Positions 53,733 to 62,308 of a stretch of 64,000 nucleotides of DNA are shown in pieces (positions within the stretch are counted from its first letter, which is position 1; every line of letters starts with the position of its first letter). The DNA is from Peptococcaceae bacterium BRH_c8a (GTDB taxonomy: Bacteria > Bacillota > Desulfotomaculia > Desulfotomaculales > Desulfallaceae), in NCBI GenBank assembly GCA_000961575.1, contig LADP01000021.1, forward strand, positions 124,001 to 188,000, read 5' to 3'. The notes under the pieces are model-generated. The model saw only the letters and a list, made by a program, of their open reading frames with translations. It was not told the DNA's origin and made no database searches. A program made the translations under genes and the position numbers.

Positions 53733-54437
53733 ATGGTAAAAGGTATGGATATGAATAAGATTAAACCAGTGCTTCTATTTCTGATTATAACTGTTGTTTT
53801 AATATCAGGTTGCGGACAAGTAACTGAACAGATCCAAGATCCAAGAAAAAAAACAACTACTAAAAAAACAGAGCAGTTGCCACCGTCTCCGGTGGAACAA
53901 ATTTCGGCAGAAGAACGCAATAAATATGATCACGTGGTTATTGGCGCCCGGGGTGAAGTCCAGAGGCAGGTCATGTATGATGCCACCTACCGGCAAATTG
54001 ACTACCCTAATGGCGACGTGCCGCCTGAGGTGGGCGCTTGCACAGATGTGGTGGTACGGGCATACCGCAACGCCGGCATTGACCTGCAGCAGTTAGTGCA
54101 TGAGGATATGCAGGCCAATTTCCAGCAGTACCCGCAAAACTGGGGACTTAACGGGACAGACTCCAACATAGACCACCGCCGGGTGCCCAATCTGGTCAAG
54201 TTTTTTCAGCGGCATGGCCAAACCATTACCACGTCAACCGATGAAGAGCAATTAACCAAGTGGCAGTGGGGCGACGTGGTATTCTGGAGGTTTTCCAACG
54301 GCCTGGATCACTGCGGGATTGTAAGTGACCGCACCAGCGATGACGGGTTACCGTTGGTCATCCACAACGCCGGGATGGCCCGGGAAGAAGATTGCCTCAA
54401 CCGTTGGGAGATCACGGGGCATTATCGGTATCCTTAA
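53733..54437 (+). CDS. DUF1287 family lipoprotein
   Basis: A 234-residue exported lipoprotein: lipobox LISGC with Cys at about residue 29, a Lys/Thr-rich linker, then DUF1287 (VGACTDVVVRAYRNAGIDLQQLVHEDM, NWGLNGTDSNIDHRRVPNL, WGDVVFWRF, DHCGIVSD, VIHNAG). The Cys, His and Asp placement recalls NlpC/P60-type cysteine peptidases, so a cell-wall role is possible. ATG 53733 has AGGGGTG upstream. It is coupled to the sigma-like gene. Confidence 0.82.
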   Translation: MVKGMDMNKIKPVLLFLIITVVLISGCGQVTEQIQDPRKKTTTKKTEQLPPSPVEQISAEERNKYDHVVIGARGEVQRQVMYDATYRQIDYPNGDVPPEVGACTDVVVRAYRNAGIDLQQLVHEDMQANFQQYPQNWGLNGTDSNIDHRRVPNLVKFFQRHGQTITTSTDEEQLTKWQWGDVVFWRFSNGLDHCGIVSDRTSDDGLPLVIHNAGMAREEDCLNRWEITGHYRYP

Positions 54438-54527
54438 TAATCTAACCCATTGAAGCATACATGTACATAAAGTGCACCGAAAACCGATGAGTCGAAAGCA
54501 CATGGGCGTTTAGAAAGGACGAATAAT

Positions 54528-55082
54528 GTGCGAAGTTTGCGACATATTTTCATAGGAGTGGTAATTGGTATCGCTCTTACCCTGGTGATGCAAATGTCAA
54601 TAAGTTATTTTTTAAAGCCTATAGCTCGGCCTGTTTTGCAGGATGTTCAATTCGTTAATTATAAAGTAAGCCCTTTTGCTTTAGAAATGCAATTGCCCGA
54701 GACCACAACCACAACTGAAGATTACATTTACGGTGACGAAGTATTGTATAATTGTTTTTTGCAAGATGCGACCTGGCAATTCTGGGGGTATGTTCAAATT
54801 TGGGAGATGTCAAATATTGACGACCTGCTGGCATCTAGTAAAAACCAAAGTGAATGGGACTTTGTCTCTTACGACAAACAGGATATTGTCATTGGCAAGC
54901 ACAGGGGTTTTATTGTCAGTTGGAGCGCCCAATTCCGTCAAGGACAAACCGTGCTTGCCGAAGAATACTTTTTGCAGAACAATCAGGGCAACAGAGTGTT
55001 AAGAGTGACATTGATCACAGACCAAGACGAGTTTCCCGATGAATTGGCAGAAACCCTGATTGCTTCAGTACGCTGGGATTAA
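54528..55082 (+). CDS. Membrane-anchored hypothetical protein
   Basis: A 184-residue protein with one N-terminal span (FIGVVIGIALTLVMQMSISYF) and an extracytoplasmic domain with several aromatic residues (TWQFWGYVQIWEM). A GTG start follows AAAGGACG. No known family recognised. It converges on the cupin gene with 6 bp between ends. Confidence 0.7.
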   Translation: MRSLRHIFIGVVIGIALTLVMQMSISYFLKPIARPVLQDVQFVNYKVSPFALEMQLPETTTTTEDYIYGDEVLYNCFLQDATWQFWGYVQIWEMSNIDDLLASSKNQSEWDFVSYDKQDIVIGKHRGFIVSWSAQFRQGQTVLAEEYFLQNNQGNRVLRVTLITDQDEFPDELAETLIASVRWD

Positions 55083-55088
55083 TAATTT

Positions 55089-55436
55089 TTATACATCTCC
55101 CTCTTCGGGTACGATGCAGATAAAGGAAAGGTCATCGCCGCCGGGGTTGCGGAACTGGTGCTCGGCACCGCCGGGTATGTAAGCTGTGCTGCCGGTTTCG
55201 ACCTCGTTTTCTTTTTCGCCCAGCAATAGGGTACCATTGCCGCCCAAGATGTAAACAATATGCGGCCAGGGGTGTGCATGTCGCGGCGTATAGCCTTCCG
55301 TTCCTAGTGTGAAATGCCGCATTACCCAGCCATCCCAGCCTTGCTGTGGGCTTACCAGAACCCGTTTAAACACGTTGGCTATCCCCGGGGCTTCCAATTT
55401 TACGGATTTAATGTTTTTAACCTTGTCCACATACAT
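55089..55436 (-). CDS. Small cupin-domain protein
   Basis: A 115-residue single cupin. Metal ligands are visible as H-x-H in PRHAHPWPHIVYILGG (cupin motif 1) and the second motif in GSTAYIPGGAEHQFRN. Substrate unknown; such proteins act as isomerases, dioxygenases or sensors. GGGAGG lies before the ATG. Confidence 0.85.
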   Translation of the reverse strand: MYVDKVKNIKSVKLEAPGIANVFKRVLVSPQQGWDGWVMRHFTLGTEGYTPRHAHPWPHIVYILGGNGTLLLGEKENEVETGSTAYIPGGAEHQFRNPGGDDLSFICIVPEEGDV

Positions 55437-55548
55437 ATTCTGTTACCTCCCTTTTTGAATTCATTTGTTTAATGGTAAAAAATATTTGACCACCCAACGG
55501 TTTGATTAACAACTGGACGAGCATTTATGAGTCGCATATTGAGATTAA

Positions 55549-55562
55549 TGTCATAGTGAGAG
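55549..55562 (+). promoter_or_regulatory. Activator-site dyad, distal copy (kor)
   Basis: TGTCATAGTGAGAG, matching TGTCATTATGAGA upstream of the orphan ferredoxin at 11 of 13 positions. Confidence 0.6.
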
Positions 55563-55597
55563 CGGGCTTGATTTTAAAAAGGCGAGCCCGCCAATTG

Positions 55598-55611
55598 TGT
55601 CAAAGTGAGAT
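55598..55611 (+). promoter_or_regulatory. Activator-site dyad, proximal copy (kor)
   Basis: TGTCAAAGTGAGAT, 49 bp downstream of the distal copy and 122 bp upstream of the sigma-54 promoter. Confidence 0.6.
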
Positions 55612-55733
55612 ATATTATAAGCAAAGCTACCGGCCGGATATGGTTAGCAATCCTGGCTGAAAAAGACCACCGAGCGGGTAAAAATGGCATTCCGCGGGGT
55701 AAAATAGTCTTGCGAACTGTACCTCGAAGTTGA

Positions 55734-55749
55734 TGGCACGGCTGTTGCT
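55734..55749 (+). promoter_or_regulatory. Sigma-54 (-24/-12) promoter of korDABC
   Basis: TGGCACGGCTGTTGCT has the full TGGCAC and TTGC elements and the GG-N10-GC spacing. The -12 end is 60 bp upstream of the korD ATG. Confidence 0.88.
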
Positions 55750-55809
55750 ATAAATAAAGACATATAATTAAACACTTGATTTATAGCACAGTATCGGGAG
55801 TGATTAATA

Positions 55810-56106
55810 ATGGCCAAGGCAGCTTCTCAGTTCGATGATAACAAAATAATGGTAAAAAAACAATGGTGCAAAGGTTGCGGAATATGTACCGCACTCTGCA
55901 GTAATAAAGTACTAATGCTGGACGGTCGCGGTAAAGTTGCAGTAACAAACCCTGCCGCCTGCTCCGGATGTGGCAAATGCGAGGCTCATTGCCCGGATAT
56001 GGCAATTATAGTTGACCGACCCTCTCTAAGGGAAAAGTTTAAGGTGCCTGCCGGGTATGCAAATGAGGGTATACCGACCGAATACGGTGAAACTGTACGG
56101 TTATAA
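55810..56106 (+). CDS. korD: 2-oxoglutarate:ferredoxin oxidoreductase delta (ferredoxin) subunit
   Basis: A 98-residue dicluster [4Fe-4S] ferredoxin subunit with CKGCGICTALC and CSGCGKCEAHC. It is first in a four-gene operon encoding 2-oxoacid oxidoreductase. Its C-terminal tail (KFKVPAGYANEGIPTEYGE) is missing from its paralogue at 28245. It passes electrons from KorAB to soluble ferredoxin. The gene is controlled by a sigma-54 promoter 60 bp upstream. Confidence 0.9.
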   Translation: MAKAASQFDDNKIMVKKQWCKGCGICTALCSNKVLMLDGRGKVAVTNPAACSGCGKCEAHCPDMAIIVDRPSLREKFKVPAGYANEGIPTEYGETVRL

Positions 56107-56182
56107 TGATCAGAGTTTAAATAAAAGCTATTAGGGTTTAAATAGAAATCGAACCTTAATATAGAAAGGGAGGATACCGGGA

Positions 56183-57325
56183 ATGAGTCGGGTTGTCGAA
56201 CTTGCCCGGTTAATGCAGGGAAACGAAGCCGCAGCCGAAGGTGCCCTGGCGGCCGGTGTGCGTTTCTTTGCGGGCTACCCCATAACTCCATCCACCGAAG
56301 TAGCCGAGATTATGGCTGAACGACTGCCTCGTTTGGGTGGCAAATTTATTCAAATGGAAGACGAAATAGCCAGTATGGCCGCCATCATCGGCGCGTCACT
56401 GACTGGAGTAAAGTCACTGACGGCAACCAGCGGGCCGGGTTTCTCTTTAATGCAGGAAAATATCGGTTTCGCTGCCATGGCGGAAGTGCCCTGCGTGATA
56501 GTTAATGTGCAGCGCAGCGGTCCAAGCACTGGAATGCCCACGGCACCGGCCCAAGGAGATGTTATGCAAGCCCGCTGGGGTACGCACGGGGATCATCCCG
56601 TTATAGCTTTATGCCCTTCCTCGGTCAGGGAAGCCTATGACCTGGCGATACGCTCGGTCAACTTGGCGGAAAAGTACCGGATGCCGGTGATACTGCTGAT
56701 GGATGAAGTAATCGGTCACCTTAGGGAACGGGTTGTTCTCCCTCTACCGGATGAAATCGAAATTATTAACCGGCGGGAACCACAAGAGGCGCCTGCCGAT
56801 TATTATGCCTATCGGGCTGACGAGACCGGGGTTCCGCCAATGGCCAATTTCGGCACGGGATACCGCTATCATGTCACCGGGTTGGCGCACGATGAAAAGG
56901 GTAACCCGACAAACGATCCGGCCAGAGCAGAGGGCCTGTTGCTGCGGTTACACGATAAGCTTAACCTAAACCTGGACGATATTCTTATTGAAGATTCCAG
57001 GTCGCTGGATGACGCTGAAGTGGTGGTTCTAGCCTACGGAGCCACGGCCCGGCCGGCGAGGCAGGCGGTCAAGGAAGCACGCCAGCAGAATATTAAAGCC
57101 GGCCTGTACCGACCGCTGACGTTGTGGCCTTTCCCAACTGCTAGTGTTGATCGTCTTGCCCGGCAGGCCCGAACCATTATTGTACCGGAGATGAACCTGG
57201 GTCAGTACCGGATTGAAGTGGAGCGTGTAGTCCGGGGCCGGGCCAATGTAGTGGGTGTGAACAGAGTAAACGGAGAATTAATTGCTCCCGGTGAAATACT
57301 ACAGGCCATCCTGGAGGTGGTTTAA
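56183..57325 (+). CDS. korA: 2-oxoglutarate:ferredoxin oxidoreductase alpha subunit
   Basis: A 380-residue alpha subunit with the pyrimidine-binding domain (GNEAAAEGALAAGVRFFAGYPITPSTEVAEIMAERL) and domain II (about residues 250-380). TSGPGFSLMQE and SGPSTGMPTAPAQGD are typical of the Kor/Vor class. It makes succinyl-CoA or runs the reductive direction from CoA ester plus CO2. AGGGAGG precedes the ATG. korB starts 1 nt after its stop. Confidence 0.92.
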   Translation: MSRVVELARLMQGNEAAAEGALAAGVRFFAGYPITPSTEVAEIMAERLPRLGGKFIQMEDEIASMAAIIGASLTGVKSLTATSGPGFSLMQENIGFAAMAEVPCVIVNVQRSGPSTGMPTAPAQGDVMQARWGTHGDHPVIALCPSSVREAYDLAIRSVNLAEKYRMPVILLMDEVIGHLRERVVLPLPDEIEIINRREPQEAPADYYAYRADETGVPPMANFGTGYRYHVTGLAHDEKGNPTNDPARAEGLLLRLHDKLNLNLDDILIEDSRSLDDAEVVVLAYGATARPARQAVKEARQQNIKAGLYRPLTLWPFPTASVDRLARQARTIIVPEMNLGQYRIEVERVVRGRANVVGVNRVNGELIAPGEILQAILEVV

Positions 57326-57326
57326 A

Positions 57327-58178
57327 ATGATGGAGGAACTGGAACGGTATCTGCGGATGGATCGGTTTCCCCATATGTGGTGTCCGGGTTGCGGTAACGG
57401 CATTGTACTCGGATGCATGTTAAGGGCCATTAAAAAACTGGATTTAGATCAAGATCGTACCGTAATCGTAGGCGGCATCGGATGTTCGTCCAGGGCTGTG
57501 GGTTATTTGGATTTCAATACCTTGCATACCACTCACGGACGGGCGCTGGCTTACGCCACCGGAATTAAACTGGCCCGTCCCGAATTAAACGTGATTGTGG
57601 TTTCCGGTGATGGTGATTCTACGGCTATTGGTGGCAACCATTTTATTCACGCTGCCCGGCGAAACATAGATTTGACCCTGGTGCTTTTTAATAATAGTAT
57701 CTACGGTATGACCGGGGGCCAGTATTCGCCCCTTACCCCGGTGGGTAAAAAAGCTACAACTGCTCCTTACGGTACTATCGAGCCCGGGTTTGACGCGTCT
57801 GAACTGGCCCGCGCTGCCGGCGCCACCTTCGTTGGTCGGGGTACCACCTACCATACCGAGTTGCTTGCCAATTTAATAGTAGAAGGGATCCAAAACAAAG
57901 GATTCAGCCTGGTAGAAGCCATAACCGCCTGTCCCACCGCTTTCGGCCGGCGGAACAAGATGAAGGGCGGAACGGAAATGCTGCTGTGGCAAAAGGAAAA
58001 CGCGGTGCATATTAACCGGGCCGGGCGGTTGTCTCCGGAGGAGTTGGATGGCAAAATAGTTATTGGTGAACTGCACAGGCGTGAGGCGCCTGAATACACG
58101 GAACTGTATGATAAATTAATACTTAATGTACAACAGGAGACGCAAAGTGCTTCGATTAAGACAATGAAGGTTGAGTGA
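57327..58178 (+). CDS. korB: 2-oxoglutarate:ferredoxin oxidoreductase beta subunit
   Basis: A 283-residue TPP-binding beta subunit. WCPGCGNGIVLG at residue about 20 holds cluster/TPP-region Cys, and GDGDSTAIGGNHFIHAARRNIDLTLVLFNNSIYGMTGGQ is the TPP/Mg site. ATG 57327 has GGAGG 10 nt upstream. Substrate specificity (2-oxoglutarate versus branched or aryl 2-oxoacids) is inferred from the DABC gene order. Confidence 0.92.
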   Translation: MMEELERYLRMDRFPHMWCPGCGNGIVLGCMLRAIKKLDLDQDRTVIVGGIGCSSRAVGYLDFNTLHTTHGRALAYATGIKLARPELNVIVVSGDGDSTAIGGNHFIHAARRNIDLTLVLFNNSIYGMTGGQYSPLTPVGKKATTAPYGTIEPGFDASELARAAGATFVGRGTTYHTELLANLIVEGIQNKGFSLVEAITACPTAFGRRNKMKGGTEMLLWQKENAVHINRAGRLSPEELDGKIVIGELHRREAPEYTELYDKLILNVQQETQSASIKTMKVE

Positions 58179-58195
58179 CGGGGGGTGTTTGTCCC

Positions 58196-58741
58196 ATGGG
58201 TGATAAAACAGAGTTGCGTCTAAGCGGCACCGGGGGGCAGGGACTTATCTTGGCCGGGATTATCATGGCTGACGCGGCGATAAGGGATGGCAAAAATTCC
58301 ATCCAGTCCCAGTCTTACGGACCGGAAGCCCGGGGTGGTGCCAGCAGGGCGGAAGTAATTATCGGTGACGAGGAGATTGATTACCCCAAGGTAGCAAATC
58401 CGAATGTACTGCTGGTGATGAGCCAGGAGGCCTGCGATAAGTTTGTCCATGACCTGGCCAGTGGTGGAGTAGTCATTGCTGATTCCACTTACGTGCAGGA
58501 ATTGCCTGCCGTCGACGGCCAGATTTATAAACTGCCTATAAGCCAGACCGCCCGGGAAGAGGTTGGCCGGGAGATGGTAGCCAATGTTGTGGCGCTGGGC
58601 GCAGTGGCCAGGATTACCGGCGTTGTATCCAGGGATGCTTTAACAGAGGCCTTAATGGCCAGAATACCCAGGGGTACAGAAGAAATGAACCGCAAGGCCT
58701 TAGAATTGGGGTGGCAATTGGCCGAGCAGGTGCTGCATTAA
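58196..58741 (+). CDS. korC: 2-oxoglutarate:ferredoxin oxidoreductase gamma subunit
   Basis: A 181-residue gamma subunit with GTGGQGLILAGIIMADAAI and QSQSYGPEARGGASRAEVIIG, the CoA-handling subunit of the complex. ATG 58196 follows GGGGTG; a GTG at 58175 overlapping the korB stop is the alternative. Last gene of the operon; the sigma-54 activator gene follows 146 bp later. Confidence 0.92.
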   Translation: MGDKTELRLSGTGGQGLILAGIIMADAAIRDGKNSIQSQSYGPEARGGASRAEVIIGDEEIDYPKVANPNVLLVMSQEACDKFVHDLASGGVVIADSTYVQELPAVDGQIYKLPISQTAREEVGREMVANVVALGAVARITGVVSRDALTEALMARIPRGTEEMNRKALELGWQLAEQVLH

Positions 58742-58887
58742 AAAACTGTGTTTAAAATTAAATACAGGCGGCTGTGCTTTAAATAACGTATTGTTGAGCG
58801 CGGGCGGTTTATGATAAGATAACGGGGGTTGCAAATTGAGACCTCCGTTTTTAACTTTTTTAAATAATTTTCCGGGAGATGCAGCTT

Positions 58888-60690
58888 ATGGTACTGAGCC
58901 TGATGGAAGCCAAGGAAACTGAACAACGCGTCTCTGATGCCATAGCCGCCGCACTGAAGGTGGAGATTGAAATTATTGACTCCAACCTGGTACGGGTGGC
59001 GGGAACGGGCAAGGTGCGCGCCGGGGTGGGCAACCGTCTACTGCGCGGATTGGTTAACAAACATGTGCTGCAAACCGGAAAACCGGTGTTCATTAACGAA
59101 CCAGGTTACCACCCTATCTGTCTTTCCTGTCCCTTAACCGGAACCTGTTTCTACAGGGCTTATATAGTTTATCCCATCAGCGCCGAGGGAAAAGTTATCG
59201 GCACTATCAGCCTGGTGGCATTTGATGATGAACAAAAACGTACCTTAACGGCAAACAACGAAACATTGCTTGATTTTATTGGCCGCATGGCGGATTTGAT
59301 TGCCGGCAAAGTCGTGGAAAGAGAAATGGTCCGCGAAAAGATAGTCATTGCTAATAGGCTGGAAGCAGTGGTTGACTCCGTCTATGAAGGCGTAATGGCT
59401 ATAGATGAACAGGGATTTGTTACGAATTTCAACCTATCGGCAGAACGTATGTTTGGTATTAAAAGAGAGCATGTGGTAGGGAAAATAGTCCAAGATGTTT
59501 TTGGTGACAGCATGTTAATGGATGCCTTAAAAGCAGGTAAGGGCTTTAAAGCCCGGGAATACCTGGTTAATTTCCAGGGTAAGAAACTGCACTTTTGGAC
59601 CACTGCCAAGCTAATTAAATCAGATCAAAAAGATTCCGTGGGCATAGTCGCCACCTTCAGGGATTTTCGGGAAGCCCAAAAACTAGCTTACCAGATAGTT
59701 ACCACTCAGGAAATGATGGACTTTAACGATATTATTGGCCATAGTAAAGCGATCCGGGAAGTTATTAACAAGGCCGTCAAAATTGCCACCAGTCATTCCA
59801 CAGTGTTGATTGTGGGTGAAAGCGGCACCGGTAAAGAGATATTTGCTCGAGCTATTCACAACGCCGGAAGTTCCGGAAGTAAACCGTTTGTACCCATTAA
59901 TTGTGGTGCCATACCTGAACACTTGCTGGAAAGCGAACTTTTCGGTTATGAGGAAGGTGCATTTACCGGTGCCAGGCGGGGCGGTAAACCAGGCAAATTT
60001 GAACTGGCCAACGGTGGTACCATATTCCTTGACGAGATTGGTAACATGTCTCTTTATCTGCAGGCCAAATTGCTGCGAGTGTTGCAGGAAAGGCAAATTG
60101 AACGGGTGGGAAGCACCCAGATGGTTCCAGTAAATATTAGGATTATTGCCGCCACCAACAGTGATTTACAGGACATGGTGCGCCGCGGGCGTTTCCGGGA
60201 AGACCTTTACTACCGGCTTAGCGTCATACCCCTGGTTATACCTTCCCTGCGCGAGCGTCGTGAGGATATTCCACTGCTGTTGGATCACTTTACCAAACGT
60301 TTTGCAGGGTTAATGGATAAAAAGATTGAACGTTGCAGCGAAGAGGCTGTAAAACTGTGCCTGGATTACCCGTGGCCCGGAAACATTCGGGAACTGATAA
60401 ATGCCGTAGAGTATGCTATCAACCTGGAAGAAAGCCAGATTATTATGCCTGAAAGCCTGCCGCCCCGACTCAGGGAAGGTAAGGAAAAACGGTCTGTGTC
60501 CGGGACTTCACACGATGAAATTAGACCACTGGAACAATTGGAGAAAGAAGCCATCAGCCGTGCTTTGGAAGTGTACGGCTGGAGCGAGGAAGGCAAGAAA
60601 AAGGCTGCAACAATGCTGGGCATCAGCAGGGCGACAATTTACCGTAAAATCAGTAAATACGACCTGGTACAGGTTAACGAAGGCGATTGA
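58888..60690 (+). CDS. Sigma-54-dependent transcriptional activator (Cys-rich sensor-PAS-AAA+-Fis HTH)
   Basis: A 600-residue enhancer-binding protein. An N-terminal sensor domain (residues about 1-140) contains CLSCPLTGTC (Cys78, 81, 87), a possible Fe-S, zinc or redox site. A PAS domain follows (about 155-260), then the AAA+ domain (about 280-515) with Walker A GESGTGKE, the sigma-54 loop GAFTGA and Walker B GGTIFLDEIG, and a Fis-type HTH (about 550-595, KKKAATMLGISRATIYRKI). Encoded just after korC, whose operon has a sigma-54 promoter, so it is the likely kor activator. Confidence 0.9.
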   Translation: MVLSLMEAKETEQRVSDAIAAALKVEIEIIDSNLVRVAGTGKVRAGVGNRLLRGLVNKHVLQTGKPVFINEPGYHPICLSCPLTGTCFYRAYIVYPISAEGKVIGTISLVAFDDEQKRTLTANNETLLDFIGRMADLIAGKVVEREMVREKIVIANRLEAVVDSVYEGVMAIDEQGFVTNFNLSAERMFGIKREHVVGKIVQDVFGDSMLMDALKAGKGFKAREYLVNFQGKKLHFWTTAKLIKSDQKDSVGIVATFRDFREAQKLAYQIVTTQEMMDFNDIIGHSKAIREVINKAVKIATSHSTVLIVGESGTGKEIFARAIHNAGSSGSKPFVPINCGAIPEHLLESELFGYEEGAFTGARRGGKPGKFELANGGTIFLDEIGNMSLYLQAKLLRVLQERQIERVGSTQMVPVNIRIIAATNSDLQDMVRRGRFREDLYYRLSVIPLVIPSLRERREDIPLLLDHFTKRFAGLMDKKIERCSEEAVKLCLDYPWPGNIRELINAVEYAINLEESQIIMPESLPPRLREGKEKRSVSGTSHDEIRPLEQLEKEAISRALEVYGWSEEGKKKAATMLGISRATIYRKISKYDLVQVNEGD

Positions 60691-60886
60691 ACTCGTTCAG
60701 CGATTGTCTTAATTTATTGCAGTATAATATATTTTCATGTCTAAAATAATTTCTTTTCTGGATGGTTATTTACTGCTATAATATAAACAGGTACTAAATT
60801 AAAACCCGTTAACAAGCAACTTGCAATCGTATTAGGATGTGTCTGGATATTTAATGTAACAAATAATAGTAAAGAGGTGGCGCCTT

Positions 60887-62158
60887 TTGGATCGTTTTAT
60901 GAGTTCGCAAAGTGTTGTAAAACGTTCGGATGAAGAAAAACGTCATGCCGCATTGGAACGGGCAGAGGAACTTAAGCAACATATCAAAGGTTACAGGGAA
61001 GCCTCAAAAAACATACCTACCGGTTTTAATCTGAGCCATGAATTTAAAGTTAGAAGGAGTCAGATATTAGAAATATTGGGTGCCACGGAAGAGGAATGGA
61101 ACGATTGGCACTGGCAAATGCAAAACAGAATTGACGACCTGGATACATTGCGCCAACTAATGCCTATAACCGACGACGAGGCCCGGCATATAGAAATGGT
61201 AAGCATGAAGTTTCGATGGGCGGTTTCACCATATTACCTTAGTATTATGGCTACTGACAACTCCAATTGCCCGGTCAGGATGCAGGGTATTCCGATTGGC
61301 CGGGAATTACAAGACAGGTGGGGTAAAGAAGACCCGATGGCCGAGGAGTTTACTTCCCCGGCGCCACGTATCACCCGCCGTTATGCCGATCGGTTGATTA
61401 TTAATGTAACCAATCAGTGTGCCATGTTTTGCCGTCACTGTCAGCGCAGGCGCAATATTGGCGAGGTTGATGCTCCTTCTTCGTTAGATGAAATTAAAGC
61501 TGCCATTGAATATATCAAAAAGAGCCCGGAAATCAGGGATGTTTTAATTACCGGCGGCGACCCACTGACTCTTACCGATGCTAAACTAGACTGGATTTTA
61601 ACCGAGTTGGACAACATTGAACATGTGGAAATAAAACGCATTGGCAGTAGAACACCGGTAACGATGCCCCAGCGGATTACGCAGGAACTGTGCGACATGC
61701 TTGAAAAGCACCACCCGCTTTTTATAAACACTCACTTTAATCACCCCAGGGAGGTAACCGAAGAAGCGTTGCGTGCTACCAGGATGCTGGCCAAAGCCGG
61801 AATCCCACTGGGCAACCAGGCAGTACTACTTAAGGGCATTAACAACGACCCGCATGTAATGAAGAAACTTAATCATGAACTGCTTAAAATACATGTGCGG
61901 CCGTACTACATTTTTCATGCCAAGCCGGTTAAAGGTACCGCTCATTTTGTGCCCACTATCCAGGAGGGCTTGGAAATTATGGAGAATTTACGTGGCTTTA
62001 CGTCAGGTCTGGCTATTCCCTGGTATATTATCAACGCCCCGGGTGGGGCGGGCAAAACACCAATTTTGCCTCAGTATTTGATATCCATGGGCAAGAATCA
62101 TGTCATGATCAGAACCTGGGAAGGTAAGGTTTTTCGCTGCGCCAACGGCATCGTGTAA
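60887..62158 (+). CDS. eam: Glutamate 2,3-aminomutase
   Basis: A 423-residue radical SAM/PLP enzyme of the KamA family. The SAM cluster is CAMFCRHC, and the PLP region and C-terminal GGAGKTPILPQY are standard. Lys346 (IFHAKPV) and Asn383 (IINAPGG) take the positions of the two Asp that bind the lysine side chain in lysine 2,3-aminomutase (D293, D330 of Clostridium subterminale). The Lys/Asn pair 37 residues apart matches glutamate 2,3-aminomutase of Clostridium difficile. Product is beta-glutamate, an osmolyte. TTG start with AAAGAGGTGG. Confidence 0.88.
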   Translation: MDRFMSSQSVVKRSDEEKRHAALERAEELKQHIKGYREASKNIPTGFNLSHEFKVRRSQILEILGATEEEWNDWHWQMQNRIDDLDTLRQLMPITDDEARHIEMVSMKFRWAVSPYYLSIMATDNSNCPVRMQGIPIGRELQDRWGKEDPMAEEFTSPAPRITRRYADRLIINVTNQCAMFCRHCQRRRNIGEVDAPSSLDEIKAAIEYIKKSPEIRDVLITGGDPLTLTDAKLDWILTELDNIEHVEIKRIGSRTPVTMPQRITQELCDMLEKHHPLFINTHFNHPREVTEEALRATRMLAKAGIPLGNQAVLLKGINNDPHVMKKLNHELLKIHVRPYYIFHAKPVKGTAHFVPTIQEGLEIMENLRGFTSGLAIPWYIINAPGGAGKTPILPQYLISMGKNHVMIRTWEGKVFRCANGIV

Positions 62159-62184
62159 AAACACTATTGAATGGTCTCAAAAGG

Positions 62185-62236
62185 AGCACCGCAGCGGTTA
62201 ATAATTAATTATATTACGGTGTGGTGCTTACTTTTT
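62185..62236 (+). terminator. Terminator after eam
   Basis: AGCACC (62185-62190) pairs with GGTGCT (62223-62228), with partial inner pairing, followed by TTACTTTTT. Confidence 0.55.
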
Positions 62237-62308
62237 GAACATTCTTACAAAAGGGCTGCAGCTGTTATAATCACTCCCTAAAAATATAAAAAGGAGGATG
62301 ATAAGACA

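Larger units (their letters stand above)
55437..55809. other. 373-bp control region of korDABC
   Basis: No gene supported. It contains twin TGTCA-type dyads (55549-55562 and 55598-55611), a hairpin between them with GCGGGCT/AGCCCGC arms, and a sigma-54 promoter at 55734-55749. Confidence 0.75.
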
